From Kribbella antiqua (GTDB taxonomy: Bacteria > Actinomycetota > Actinomycetes > Propionibacteriales > Kribbellaceae): a stretch of 64,000 bases of DNA. The position numbers and the translations under genes are program-made. The notes beneath the pieces were generated by a model. It was not told where the DNA came from. It made no database searches and worked only from the letters and a program-made list of their open reading frames with translations. The stretch lies in assembly GCF_004345665.1 (NCBI RefSeq), contig NZ_SLWR01000010.1:29977-93976 (forward strand), written 5' to 3'. Below, piece after piece: positions 24,887 to 32,631 of the stretch (position 1 is the stretch's first letter; every line of letters begins with the position of its first letter).

Positions 24887-25677
24887 GCCTTCTCCTCACC
24901 GTCGTCCTTCTCAGCAGCCCGGGCTTTCCGGAGGTCATAGAGCTCCTTGGGCGGGGTCTCCCCGCGCAGCTCGCCCAGTGTCTCGGCGACCGCCATCATG
25001 ATCACCTCGGTTGCCTCGTGCAACAGCTGGTTCGTGATCGGCTTGCCCCGGAAGGCGCTCAGATCGACCGGCTTGCCGGCCCGCACCTGGATCGTCTTGC
25101 GCGGCAGCAGCCGGATCCGCAGCTTGCCGGTGTAGGACTGGAAGATCTCGTGCGCACCCCAGTTGGCCAGCGGGATCACGGGGCAGCCGGTCATCAGCGC
25201 GATCCGGGCCGCGCCGGTCTTACCGGTCATCGGCCACAGTTCCGGGTCACGCGTAATCGTGCCCTCGGGGTAGACGCCGACACACTCGCCGCGCTCGACC
25301 GCGGCAACCGCGTCACGGAAGGCGTCCGCGGCGTGGATCGAATCCCGGTAGACCGGGATCTGCCCGGCGCTGGAGATGATCCGCCCGACCACCGGCACCT
25401 TGAAGACCGACGCCTTGCCGAGGAACCGCGGGATCCGGCGGCACTCCCAGATGAAGAAGCCGAGCACCACCGGGTCGAAGTGGGAGATGTGATTGGGCGC
25501 GAAGACCACGCCGCCGGAGCGCGGCATGTTCTCGCGGCCGGTGAACCGCGGCTTGGTGAAGACGAGCAGGAACGGCTTGACGATGGCGACCACGAGCCCG
25601 AACCAGAAGCCCCGGCGCGGCCGAGGGTCCCGTGCGTCCACTGGTGCCTCCTGGTGCTGGTCGTGCGCGTCCGTCAT
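24883..25677 (-). CDS. plsC: 1-acyl-sn-glycerol-3-phosphate acyltransferase
   Basis: A 264-residue acyltransferase. It has an N-terminal hydrophobic anchor (FWFGLVVAIVKPFLLVFT), the catalytic motif NHISHFDPVV (HX4D type, His near residue 82), KASVFKVPVVG, the VYPEGTITRD motif III and PVIPLANWG motif IV. A charged C-terminal tail (KARAAEKDDGEEKA) follows. PlsC makes phosphatidic acid from lysophosphatidic acid at the inner membrane. It is the first gene of the plsC-gpsA-kinase operon and is divergent from cofC by 16 bases. Confidence 0.9.
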   Translation of the reverse strand: MTDAHDQHQEAPVDARDPRPRRGFWFGLVVAIVKPFLLVFTKPRFTGRENMPRSGGVVFAPNHISHFDPVVLGFFIWECRRIPRFLGKASVFKVPVVGRIISSAGQIPVYRDSIHAADAFRDAVAAVERGECVGVYPEGTITRDPELWPMTGKTGAARIALMTGCPVIPLANWGAHEIFQSYTGKLRIRLLPRKTIQVRAGKPVDLSAFRGKPITNQLLHEATEVIMMAVAETLGELRGETPPKELYDLRKARAAEKDDGEEKA

Positions 25678-25693
25678 GGGAGAATCCTGCCTG

Positions 25694-26365
25694 ATGGCAG
25701 ACGTACAGGTCGCTCCCTGGACCCTGGTAGTCCCGGTGAAGCGTACGGCGATCGCGAAGAGCCGGCTCGCTGCCGCCTACCCACAGCACCGTCCGGAGCT
25801 CGCTCGCGCCTTCGCGGTCGACACTACTGCGGCCGCGCTCGCCTCTCCCCTGGTCCGCGCCGTACTGGTCGTCACCGACGATCCTGTCGTCGCCGCGGAC
25901 GTCACGGCCGTGGGTGCGCGGGTGATCCCAGACCTGCCCGCCACGGGTCTCAACGAGGCCTTGCTGCACGGAGCCGCTGTCGCCGCTGCGGAGTTCCCGG
26001 ACAACGGAGTCGCTGCCCTCTCGGCCGATCTCCCCGCCCTGCGCCCCGCCGAACTGACCGCCGTACTCGCGGCCTGTGTGGCGCCGCGGTCGTTCGTCGT
26101 CGACCTTCCTGGCACCGGTACGACGTTGCTCGCGGCGACTCCGGGTGCCTCGCTGGATCCACGCTTCGGCGTGGGTTCCGCACTAGCCCACCAAGCGTCC
26201 GGTGCGGTCTCGATCGAACTGACGGGCATCGAGTCGGTACGGCGTGACGTCGACACCGCGGCTGATTTGGCCCACGCCGTACAACTTGGAGTGGGTCCAG
26301 CAACAGCGGAGGTGATGTCGCTGGTGCTCGGTGCCGCGACGGGGACCGAGGGTCTAGCCTGCTGA
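25694..26365 (+). CDS. cofC: Coenzyme F420 guanylyltransferase (CofC/FbiD)
   Basis: This 223-residue nucleotidyltransferase supplies the GTP-activated three-carbon unit (2-phospholactate or, in mycobacterial FbiD, phosphoenolpyruvate) for F420. WTLVVPVKRTAIAKSRLA is the nucleotide-binding start, VVTDDPVVAADV and GVAALSADLPALRPAEL follow, and DPRFGVGSALAHQ is the substrate loop. I chose ATG 25694 (MADVQV) rather than earlier in-frame ATGs that run into plsC. It neighbours gpsA exactly as FbiD (Rv2983) does in M. tuberculosis. Confidence 0.9.
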   Translation: MADVQVAPWTLVVPVKRTAIAKSRLAAAYPQHRPELARAFAVDTTAAALASPLVRAVLVVTDDPVVAADVTAVGARVIPDLPATGLNEALLHGAAVAAAEFPDNGVAALSADLPALRPAELTAVLAACVAPRSFVVDLPGTGTTLLAATPGASLDPRFGVGSALAHQASGAVSIELTGIESVRRDVDTAADLAHAVQLGVGPATAEVMSLVLGAATGTEGLAC

Positions 26366-26366
26366 C

Positions 26367-26573
26367 ATGCAAGCAACTGTGAGCCGCTACGACACCGAGA
26401 CCTTCTCGGGTGCGGTGCTGACCGATACCGGTGTCGAACTGCCCTTCACCGTGCACGCCGTTGCCGACACCCCGGTGCGTCATCTCCGCGTCGGGCAACG
26501 GGTTCGCCTGCAAACCACGGGTTCCGGAGCAGGTCTCAGCATCACCAAGGTGGACTTCATCACCGAGCTGTAA
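26367..26573 (+). CDS. Small conserved cold-shock-like/OB-fold protein
   Basis: A 68-residue protein starting one base after the cofC stop. The pattern MQATVSRYDTETFSGAVLTD, then GVELPFTVHAV and LRVGQRVRLQTTG looks like a small beta-barrel of the cold-shock type, but the RNA-binding RNP motifs of CspA are absent. Short proteins of this pattern are found after cofC in related actinobacteria (from memory). Function unknown; it ends before a strong terminator. Confidence 0.72.
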   Translation: MQATVSRYDTETFSGAVLTDTGVELPFTVHAVADTPVRHLRVGQRVRLQTTGSGAGLSITKVDFITEL

Positions 26574-26598
26574 ACGTTGCCGGAGGCATCGTGACAGA

Positions 26599-26640
26599 GC
26601 GAAGGCCGGTCGCCCCTGGAGTGGGGTGACCGGCCTTCGC
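26599..26640. terminator. Bidirectional terminator hairpin
   Basis: GCGAAGGCCGGTCGCCCC pairs with GGGGTGACCGGCCTTCGC across a 6-base loop, with at most one unpaired position. It lies between two convergent genes (the small cofC-linked gene and HU) and is likely to stop transcription from both sides. Confidence 0.85.
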
Positions 26641-26669
26641 TGGTGTTGCGGTGCTGCAGTGCTTGAAGG

Positions 26670-27230
26670 TCAGCGGGCGGTTGCGCGCTTCGCCGGAGCC
26701 TTCTTGGCGGGGGCCTTCTTGGCCGGCGCCTTCTTGGCAACGGTCGCCTTCTTGGCCGGAGCCTTCTTGGCAACGGTCTTGGCCGGCGCCTTCTTGGCAA
26801 CGGTCTTGGCCGGGGCCTTCTTGGCCGGCGCCTTCTTGGCGACGGTCTTGGTGGCTGCGGTCTTGGTCGCCGCGGCGGCCTTCTTCGCCGGGGCGGCCGC
26901 CTTGGTGGCGGTCGCGGCCGGCTTCGGCACGACCAGCTTCGGCAGCTTCTTCGCACCGGAGACAACGGCCTTCAGCTCCGCACCGGCGCGGAACTTCGGA
27001 ACCGTGGTCTTCTTGGCGCGCTTGGTCTCACCGGTCCGCGGGTTGCGGACGATGCGAGCACCACGCTCGATGGCCTCGAAGGCACCGAACCCGGTGATGG
27101 CGACCTTGCCGCCCTTCTTGGTCAGCTCACGCTGGACGGTGTCGATCACCGATTCCAGCGCGTGCTGGGCCTGGCGGCGGTTTCCGTCGAAGTGCACTGC
27201 GAGCGCTTCGACCAACTGGCTCTTGTTCAC
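26670..27230 (-). CDS. hupB: HU-family nucleoid protein with histone H1-like tail (HupB type)
   Basis: Residues 1-90 form a normal HU domain: MNKSQLVEALAVHFDGNRRQ, GKVAITGFGAFEAIERGARI and VRNPRTGETKRAKKTTVPKF (the DNA-wrapping arm). Residues 95-186 are a Lys/Ala/Pro tail with many PAKK and TVAKKA repeats, as in mycobacterial HupB/Lsr2-era histone-like proteins. The GTG start at 27230 has GGAGGG upstream, and the leader holds a TCGAGC-gctgt-GCTCGA hairpin. Location beside leuD matches M. tuberculosis hupB. The tail probably binds DNA non-specifically and may be modified on Lys. Confidence 0.92.
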   Translation of the reverse strand: MNKSQLVEALAVHFDGNRRQAQHALESVIDTVQRELTKKGGKVAITGFGAFEAIERGARIVRNPRTGETKRAKKTTVPKFRAGAELKAVVSGAKKLPKLVVPKPAATATKAAAPAKKAAAATKTAATKTVAKKAPAKKAPAKTVAKKAPAKTVAKKAPAKKATVAKKAPAKKAPAKKAPAKRATAR

Positions 27231-27447
27231 TGCTTCCCTCCGTGAACACTAGGCGTCGAGCACAGCGCTCGATCTCACGTGAACGTTATGGACTCAACAC
27301 GCCGTTCACAAACACCAACGCGGCAATTCGTCCTTGTTTTGGGCGATTCGTGCCACAATTTCGCCCGAATCGGCCCGGATCGGGTCCCCGAATCCCTTCA
27401 GAGCAACGATCCGGTCCCCAACAGTGACCACTCGAGGGACCACCTCA

Positions 27448-27630
27448 TCAGCGCTTGCCGCGCACTGTTCGCAGGCCTGAGCGGGCCATGTCGAGGCCGC
27501 GGGTGACCCCGGACTCGCCCTTCCTGGCCCGCAACTCGTCACTCACTTTGCCCAGCAGGTAATCCAGCAACGGTACGGCGATCGCCAGCACCACCCACCA
27601 GATCAGTCGCCGGCGCAGGAACAACCACAT
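27448..27630 (-). CDS. Small membrane protein, conserved in actinobacteria
   Basis: A 60-residue protein: one transmembrane segment (RRLIWWVVLAIAVPLLDYLL) followed by a basic cytoplasmic tail rich in Arg and Lys. ATG 27630 has a strong GGAGG seven bases upstream, which supports real translation. It lies between corA and hupB on the same strand, 63 bases after the corA stop. No function is assigned. Confidence 0.75.
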   Translation of the reverse strand: MWLFLRRRLIWWVVLAIAVPLLDYLLGKVSDELRARKGESGVTRGLDMARSGLRTVRGKR

Positions 27631-27693
27631 GGTCCGCCTCCAAAGCTCAACAGGTGACTCAGGAGACTAGTGCCCGCGCCGGGCCGCCCGCAT

Positions 27694-28836
27694 TCAGAGC
27701 CAGCCGCGGCGCTTGAAGATCTGGTGCAGACCTCCACACACCAACGCCATCAAGGCGATCGCGAACGGGTACCCGTACTGCCAGTGCAGTTCCGGCATGT
27801 TGTCGAAGTTCATCCCGTAGACGGTGCCGATCAGGGTCGGCGCGAACAGGATCGCCGCCCACGCGGAGATCCGCTTCACCTCTTCGTTCTGCTCGCTGCT
27901 GGCGATCGCGAGGCTCTTCATCTCCTCGTTCTGCTGCTGCGCGACCAGGGTCGCGTTCACGGTCAGGATGTCGCGCAGCAGTTCGCGGAACCCGTCGACC
28001 TTCTCCACCACCTCGGTGACGTGGTCGGCGACGTCACGCAGTGAACGTTGCAGTTCCTCGTCGACGCCGTACTTCTCGAAGCCGCCGCGCAAAGCCTCGA
28101 GCATGCCGACCAGCGGCCTGGTGGCGCGCTGGAACTCGATCACCTCGCGGGACAGTTCGTAGATACGCCGCGACACCTTGGGATCGCCGCGGAACACCTC
28201 GGTCTCGATCTCGTCGATGTCGTTCTCGAGACCGGCGACCACCGGCGCGTAACCGTCCACGACCTTGTCCATGATCGCGTAGAGCACGGCTTCGGTACCG
28301 CGGTTGAGCAACTCGGGGTCGCGCTCGACCCGGCGCCGTACGGCGGCCAGATTCGGCGCTTCGGCATGCCGGACCGTCACCACGAAGTCCGGGCCGACGA
28401 ACACGTGCACCTCGCCGAACTCGACCTCCTCGGTCGCGTCCCGGTAGCGAGCGGCCTTCAGTACGACGAACAACGTGTCGCCGTACCGCTCCAGCTTCGG
28501 CCGCTGGTGGGCCTCGTTGGCGTCCTCGATGGCGAGCTCGTGCAGGTCGAACTCCTGGGCCAGGGAGGCGAGTTCGCGGCGGTCCGGCCGATACAGGCCG
28601 ATCCAGGCCAGGCTCTGCGGCGCCTTGTGCAGGACGCGATAGGTCTCGGCCAGCGACTCCGGCGACGCGACCCGGCGGCCGTCACAGTAGATCGCACTGT
28701 CGACGACGCTGTGTCCCTTGGGCTTCGGGGCGGTGTCGCGGATCTGCAGCTCGGCCGGCTCCGGAGCGGGCCGGCGGGGAGCGCGGAAGGGGGTGCGGCT
28801 GAACGCACGCAGCGGACGGATACGAAGGTCGGACAT
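27694..28836 (-). CDS. corA: CorA-type magnesium/cobalt transporter
   Basis: The 380-residue protein has a large cytoplasmic funnel domain (YCDGRRVASPESLAETYRVL to DVADHVTEVVEKVDGF), a long stalk helix, and two C-terminal transmembrane segments. The YGMN selectivity motif is present as TVYGMNFDNMPEL, and the basic tail ends KRRGWL. CorA pentamers move Mg2+ into the cell. The 290-base upstream region carries a structured leader and a short upstream ORF (28931-29007), so expression is probably controlled after initiation. Confidence 0.92.
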   Translation of the reverse strand: MSDLRIRPLRAFSRTPFRAPRRPAPEPAELQIRDTAPKPKGHSVVDSAIYCDGRRVASPESLAETYRVLHKAPQSLAWIGLYRPDRRELASLAQEFDLHELAIEDANEAHQRPKLERYGDTLFVVLKAARYRDATEEVEFGEVHVFVGPDFVVTVRHAEAPNLAAVRRRVERDPELLNRGTEAVLYAIMDKVVDGYAPVVAGLENDIDEIETEVFRGDPKVSRRIYELSREVIEFQRATRPLVGMLEALRGGFEKYGVDEELQRSLRDVADHVTEVVEKVDGFRELLRDILTVNATLVAQQQNEEMKSLAIASSEQNEEVKRISAWAAILFAPTLIGTVYGMNFDNMPELHWQYGYPFAIALMALVCGGLHQIFKRRGWL

Positions 28837-28930
28837 GAGTCCCCCAGATGCGGTGGTGCGGGTGTGTGGGCACGCGTCTGCCCGACCCCCGCGACCCAGA
28901 GGGCCGCATCAAGAAAAGAGAGAGAACTCA

Positions 28931-29007
28931 GATCTCAAGGTCGAGCGAGATCGGTATGTCTGGAGGGTTCGCTGCTGTTCATCAGCGCCTCACCTCCCTG
29001 ATCTCGC
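28931..29007 (-). promoter_or_regulatory. Candidate structured leader RNA of corA (nested and alternative stems)
   Basis: In the corA transcript three nested helices can form: GCGAGATC (29000-29007) with GATCTCGC (28945-28952), a GGAGG/CCTCC pair (28962-28966 with 28993-28997), and CGCTG/CAGCG (28970-28974 with 28983-28987). The 3' strand of the outer helix can instead pair with a following GAGATC (28931-28936), giving an alternative hairpin followed by a pyrimidine-rich run. Mutually exclusive stems are the layout of attenuators and riboswitches. AGGTGAGGC inside it resembles the M-box core, but the rest does not fit that class. Confidence 0.5.
28935..28982 (-). CDS. Putative corA leader peptide (15 residues)
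   Basis: ATG 28982 opens a 15-codon frame, MNSSEPSRHTDLARP, that ends at TGA 28935-28937. An AGGGAGGTGAGG purine run 6-8 bases upstream could serve as ribosome binding site. The ORF spans the 3' half of the nested helices and stops inside the alternative hairpin, so translation would affect which structure forms. Leader peptides control Mg2+ transporter genes in enterobacteria (mgtL, corL); here the role is only inferred. Confidence 0.4.
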   Translation of the reverse strand: MNSSEPSRHTDLARP

Positions 29008-29081
29008 AAGCCTTGTACTGACAACCCCAGAAGGGTAACACCAGAGTTATCGCCACGGATGTTCTGTCCGTTACACAAAGG

Positions 29082-29114
29082 TTTCGCCCACCCCCACAGT
29101 GGGGATGGGCGAAA
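29082..29114 (-). terminator. Terminator of the leuCD operon
   Basis: TTTCGCCCA (29082-29090) pairs with TGGGCGAAA (29106-29114), with an inner CCCC/GGGG pairing. It lies 15 bases after the leuD stop in the direction of transcription. Confidence 0.78.
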
Positions 29115-29128
29115 GCTCGGCGTACGAA

Positions 29129-29728
29129 CTAGGCCTTGGCGGGCAGGGTGGCCGGCTTGAAGGACGGCCGGGTCGCTTCGTAGGCAGCGATCTCGTCCGC
29201 GTGCGACAAGGTGATGCCGACGTCGTCCAAGCCGTTCAGCAGCCGGTACCGGGTGTAGTCGTCGATCTCGAACGGTGCGGACACGTCCCCGGCCGAGATC
29301 GTCTTGTTCTCCAGGTCAACCGTGACCTTGGTGCCCGGGTCGGCCTCGATCGTGGTCCACAGCTGCTCCACGACGTCCTGCGTCACCAGGGCCGCGAGCA
29401 GCCCGGCCTTGCCCGAGTTGCCGCGGAAGATGTCACCGAACCGCGACGACACCACGACCCGGAAGCCGTAGTCGAGCAGGGCCCAGACCGCATGCTCCCG
29501 CGACGATCCGGTGCCGAAGTCCGGCCCGGCCACGAGCACCGAGACACCGTCGTACTCGGGCTGGTTGAGTACGAAGGACGGATCGTTGCGCCAGGCCGCG
29601 AACAGGCCGTCCTCGAAGCCCGTCCGAGTGACCCGCTTCAGGTAGACGGCCGGGATGATCTGGTCGGTGTCGACGTTGCTGCGGCGCAGCGGAGCCGCCG
29701 TACCGATGTGCTGGGTGAAGGCTTCCAT
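29129..29728 (-). CDS. leuD: 3-isopropylmalate dehydratase small subunit
   Basis: LeuD pairs with LeuC to isomerise 2-isopropylmalate to 3-isopropylmalate in leucine synthesis. The 199-residue protein has RRSNVDTDQIIPAVYLKR, AGPDFGTGSSREHAVWAL with the substrate-binding GSSRE, and SSRFGDIFRGNSGKAGLL. All are standard for the swivelling aconitase-like domain. It begins 14 bases after the leuC stop and is followed by a terminator. Confidence 0.95.
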   Translation of the reverse strand: MEAFTQHIGTAAPLRRSNVDTDQIIPAVYLKRVTRTGFEDGLFAAWRNDPSFVLNQPEYDGVSVLVAGPDFGTGSSREHAVWALLDYGFRVVVSSRFGDIFRGNSGKAGLLAALVTQDVVEQLWTTIEADPGTKVTVDLENKTISAGDVSAPFEIDDYTRYRLLNGLDDVGITLSHADEIAAYEATRPSFKPATLPAKA

Positions 29729-29742
29729 GATTCCGTTGCTCC

Positions 29743-31173
29743 TCAGACGTTCTCGGGTACGGCGACGTCGACCGGCGGCAGATCCGCCGGGGCCGCGAGG
29801 GTTCCGGTGACGGCGGTGGCGGCGGCAACCAGCGGCGAGACCAGGTGGGTCCGGCCGCCCTTGCCCTGCCGGCCTTCGAAGTTGCGGTTCGAGGTGGAGG
29901 CGCTGCGCTCACCCGGGGCGAGCTGGTCCGGGTTCATGCCCAGGCACATCGAGCAGCCGGCGCCACGCCATTCCGCCCCGGCGTCCTTGAAGATGCGGTC
30001 CAGACCCTCGGCCTCGGCCTGCAGCCGGACCCGGCCCGAACCCGGGACCACCAGCATCCTGGTGCCCTCGGCAACCTTCCGGCCGGCCAGCACCCCGGCC
30101 GCGGCCCGCAGGTCCTCGATCCGGCCGTTGGTGCAGGAGCCCAGGAACACCGTGTCCACGTGGATCTCGCGCATCGGCGTACCGGCGGTCAGGCCCATGT
30201 ACTCCAGCGCACGCTCAGCCGCGACCTTGTCGTTCTCGTTGTCGAAGTCGTCCGGCGACGGGACGTTCTCCGACAGCGGGATGCCCTGGCCGGGGTTGGT
30301 GCCCCAGGTGACGAACGGGGCGATGTCCTCGGCGCGCAGGACGACCTCGCGGTCGAAGGTGGCGTCCTCGTCGGTGGCGAGGCTCTTCCAGTACTCGACC
30401 GCGGCTTCCCAGTCGACACCCTGCGGCGCGTGCGGCTTGTCCTGCAGGTAGGCGAAGGTGGTCTCGTCCGGCGCGATCATGCCGGCCTTGGCGCCCCACT
30501 CGATCGACATGTTGCAGATCGTCATCCGGGCTTCCATGCTCAGCGCGCGGATCGCCTCGCCGCGGTACTCGACGATGTAGCCCTGGCCGCCGCCGGTGCC
30601 GACCTTCGCGATCAGCGCCAGCACCAGGTCCTTCGCGGAGACGCCGTCGGGCAGTACGCCGTCGACCGTGACAGCCATCGTCTTCGGCCGGGCCTGCATC
30701 AGGGTCTGGGTGGCGAGCACGTGCTCGACCTCGCTGGTGCCGATGCCGAAGGCGATCGCGCCGAACGCACCGTGGGTGCTGGTGTGGCTGTCACCGCAGA
30801 CCACGGTCATACCGGGCTGGGTCAGGCCGAGCTGCGGGCCGATGACGTGGACGACGCCCTGGTCCGGGTCGCCCAGGGTGTGGATCCGGATGCCGAACTC
30901 CTCGGCGTTCTTGCGCAGCGTGTCGACCTGGGTCCGCGACACGGGGTCGGCGATCGGCTTGTCCACGTCGTACGTCGGGACGTTGTGGTCCTCGGTGGCG
31001 ATGGTCAGGTCCGGGCGCCGTACTGGCCGGCCGGCCAGCCGGAGGCCGTCGAAGGCCTGCGGGCTGGTCACCTCGTGCACCAGATGGAGGTCGATGTAGA
31101 GGAGGTCGGGCTCTCCGTCGGCATGGCGCACGACGTGCGCATCCCAGACCTTTTCCGACAACGTCCTACCCAT
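29743..31173 (-). CDS. leuC: 3-isopropylmalate dehydratase large subunit
   Basis: The 476-residue aconitase-family subunit binds a [4Fe-4S] cluster through the Cys in VFLGSCTNGRIEDL and the CSMC pair in GAGCSMCLGMNPDQL. VCGDSHTSTHGAFGAIAFG and NRNFEGRQGKGGRTHLVSP are further family signatures. I chose ATG 31173 because AAGGAGGAG precedes it by eight bases. Transcription comes from the divergent region shared with the IclR-type regulator, which holds a GAGACG/CGTCTC dyad. Confidence 0.95.
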   Translation of the reverse strand: MGRTLSEKVWDAHVVRHADGEPDLLYIDLHLVHEVTSPQAFDGLRLAGRPVRRPDLTIATEDHNVPTYDVDKPIADPVSRTQVDTLRKNAEEFGIRIHTLGDPDQGVVHVIGPQLGLTQPGMTVVCGDSHTSTHGAFGAIAFGIGTSEVEHVLATQTLMQARPKTMAVTVDGVLPDGVSAKDLVLALIAKVGTGGGQGYIVEYRGEAIRALSMEARMTICNMSIEWGAKAGMIAPDETTFAYLQDKPHAPQGVDWEAAVEYWKSLATDEDATFDREVVLRAEDIAPFVTWGTNPGQGIPLSENVPSPDDFDNENDKVAAERALEYMGLTAGTPMREIHVDTVFLGSCTNGRIEDLRAAAGVLAGRKVAEGTRMLVVPGSGRVRLQAEAEGLDRIFKDAGAEWRGAGCSMCLGMNPDQLAPGERSASTSNRNFEGRQGKGGRTHLVSPLVAAATAVTGTLAAPADLPPVDVAVPENV

Positions 31174-31321
31174 CAGACTTCTCCTCCTTGGATACTTTTC
31201 CCGCCCCACCGCCCCGGTCGGGTGAGTCTTGTGGTGAGGTGCTCTCGCTCACAGTGCTCCGACTGCGTCTTCGTAGCGTGCTCCGCATTAGGCACCGGAA
31301 GCGACTTGCGTTCCACGATTC

Positions 31322-31340
31322 GAGACGGCAATATCGTCTC
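31322..31340. promoter_or_regulatory. Inverted repeat before the IclR gene, opposite leuC
   Basis: GAGACG (31322-31327) and CGTCTC (31335-31340) form a perfect 6-bp dyad with a 7-base spacer that ends directly at the regulator ATG. It is the most obvious operator candidate for autoregulation by the IclR protein; control of leuCD from the same site is possible. Confidence 0.5.
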
Positions 31341-32060
31341 ATGGACAACTCTAGCGGAGTCGGCGTTCTCGACAAAGCAGCCCTGGTTCTGTCCGCGCTC
31401 GAGTCCGGGCCGGCGACCCTGGCCGGACTGGTGGCGGCCACGGGACTGGCCCGACCAACGGCACACCGCTTGGCGGTGGCGCTGGAGCACCACCGTCTGG
31501 TCGGCCGGGACATGCAGGGACGGTTCGTGCTCGGACCGCGACTCAGCGAGTTGGCCTCGGCTGCTGGTGAGGACCGGCTGCTCGCGACGGCGGGTCCGGT
31601 GCTGGCGCGACTGCGCGACATCACCGGTGAGTCGGCGCAGTTGTTCCGCCGGCAGGGTGAGTACCGCGTCTGCGTCGCCGCTGCAGAGCGTCCGTCGGGT
31701 CTTCGGGACACGGTCCCAGTCGGCAGTCAGCTGACCATGGCGGCCGGGTCGGCTGCGCAAATACTGCTTGCCTGGGAGGACCCGGAGCGGATGCACCGCG
31801 GTCTCCACAACGCCACCTTCAACGCCGCGGCGCTGGCCGGCGTCCGACGCCGTGGCTGGGCCCACTCCGTCGGCGAACGCGAGCAGGGCGTCGCGTCCGT
31901 CTCCGCTCCGGTCCGCTCCCCCAGTGGCAAGGTGATCGCCGCAGTCTCCGTCTCCGGCCCGATCGAACGTCTCTCCCGCCAGCCCGGCCGCATGCACGCC
32001 CCCGCCGTGATGGCCGCCGCCGAACGCCTCTCCGAAGCCCTCCGCCGCGCCTCCGAGTAA
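31341..32060 (+). CDS. IclR-family regulator of leucine genes (NdgR/LtbR-like)
   Basis: A 239-residue protein with an N-terminal winged helix (ATLAGLVAATGLARPTAHRL) and an IclR effector domain (SAQLFRRQGEYRVCVAAAER to GKVIAAVSVSGPIERLSRQP). I chose ATG 31341; earlier in-frame starts lie in the promoter region. The position, divergent from leuC, is that of NdgR in Streptomyces and LtbR in Corynebacterium, which control leuCD and other amino-acid genes. The effector is not evident from sequence. Confidence 0.88.
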   Translation: MDNSSGVGVLDKAALVLSALESGPATLAGLVAATGLARPTAHRLAVALEHHRLVGRDMQGRFVLGPRLSELASAAGEDRLLATAGPVLARLRDITGESAQLFRRQGEYRVCVAAAERPSGLRDTVPVGSQLTMAAGSAAQILLAWEDPERMHRGLHNATFNAAALAGVRRRGWAHSVGEREQGVASVSAPVRSPSGKVIAAVSVSGPIERLSRQPGRMHAPAVMAAAERLSEALRRASE

Positions 32061-32573
32061 CTAGAGCGGCCAGACCTGCCCCGTGCCGCTGTCGATCAAG
32101 GCGGCATGGTCAGCAGTCGTCTCGAGCGGCAGTACGTCGTACACGGCCGCCGCAAGAATCGGCAGCGCGACCAGTGGCACGCGAGGTGCGAGGGTGCAGT
32201 GCGGCACCCAGCGACCCGGTTGGTAGTGCCGATGCAGATCGGCCCCGGTCGCAGTGACCGCCGAAACCGCCTGCTCCTGTCGGTGCAGCACCTCCACACC
32301 AACCGCAGGCACCAGCCAGGCCCGGCCGCGCCGGAACGTTCCGAGCGCATCGAAGTAAAGGTTGACAGGCCCGCCGTCCATCAGTGGCTGGACAGCCTTC
32401 ATCACTTTGTCGTGGTCCCACTCGCGCAGCACCGCGAGCGACAGGTGCGGCACGTGCCGACCGTGCGTGTGTGACTTCAGGGTCGGTACGCCGAGCTCCT
32501 CCAGCCGATCCCAGAGTCCCCGAAGGATCCGCTCGGACCGCCGGTCGAACAGCAAACACACGGCGAGTGCCAC
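32061..32573 (-). CDS. 2'-5' RNA ligase-like (2H phosphoesterase) protein
   Basis: A 170-residue protein with the two H-x-S/T-x motifs of 2H phosphoesterases: HVPHLSLAV near residue 40 and WVPHCTLAP near residue 125. The starting ALAVCLLFD and the FRRGRAWLVP segment also fit LigT/cyclic-phosphodiesterase relatives. GTG 32573 is used since the upstream frame runs through the divergent LuxR gene. Substrates are usually 2',3'-cyclic nucleotides or tRNA fragments, but here none can be named. Confidence 0.8.
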   Translation of the reverse strand: MALAVCLLFDRRSERILRGLWDRLEELGVPTLKSHTHGRHVPHLSLAVLREWDHDKVMKAVQPLMDGGPVNLYFDALGTFRRGRAWLVPAVGVEVLHRQEQAVSAVTATGADLHRHYQPGRWVPHCTLAPRVPLVALPILAAAVYDVLPLETTADHAALIDSGTGQVWPL

Positions 32574-32631
32574 ACCACCACGGTAGGCCGGATCGCCAGA
32601 ACAGCATGCAGGCCTGGACGGCGGGCCTACA

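Noticed and set aside
28850..29030. Classical M-box (ykoK) riboswitch upstream of corA
   Set aside because: Only AGGTGAGGC matches the M-box core; the other conserved segments and the size (about 160 bases) do not fit, so it is reported only as an unclassified structured leader.
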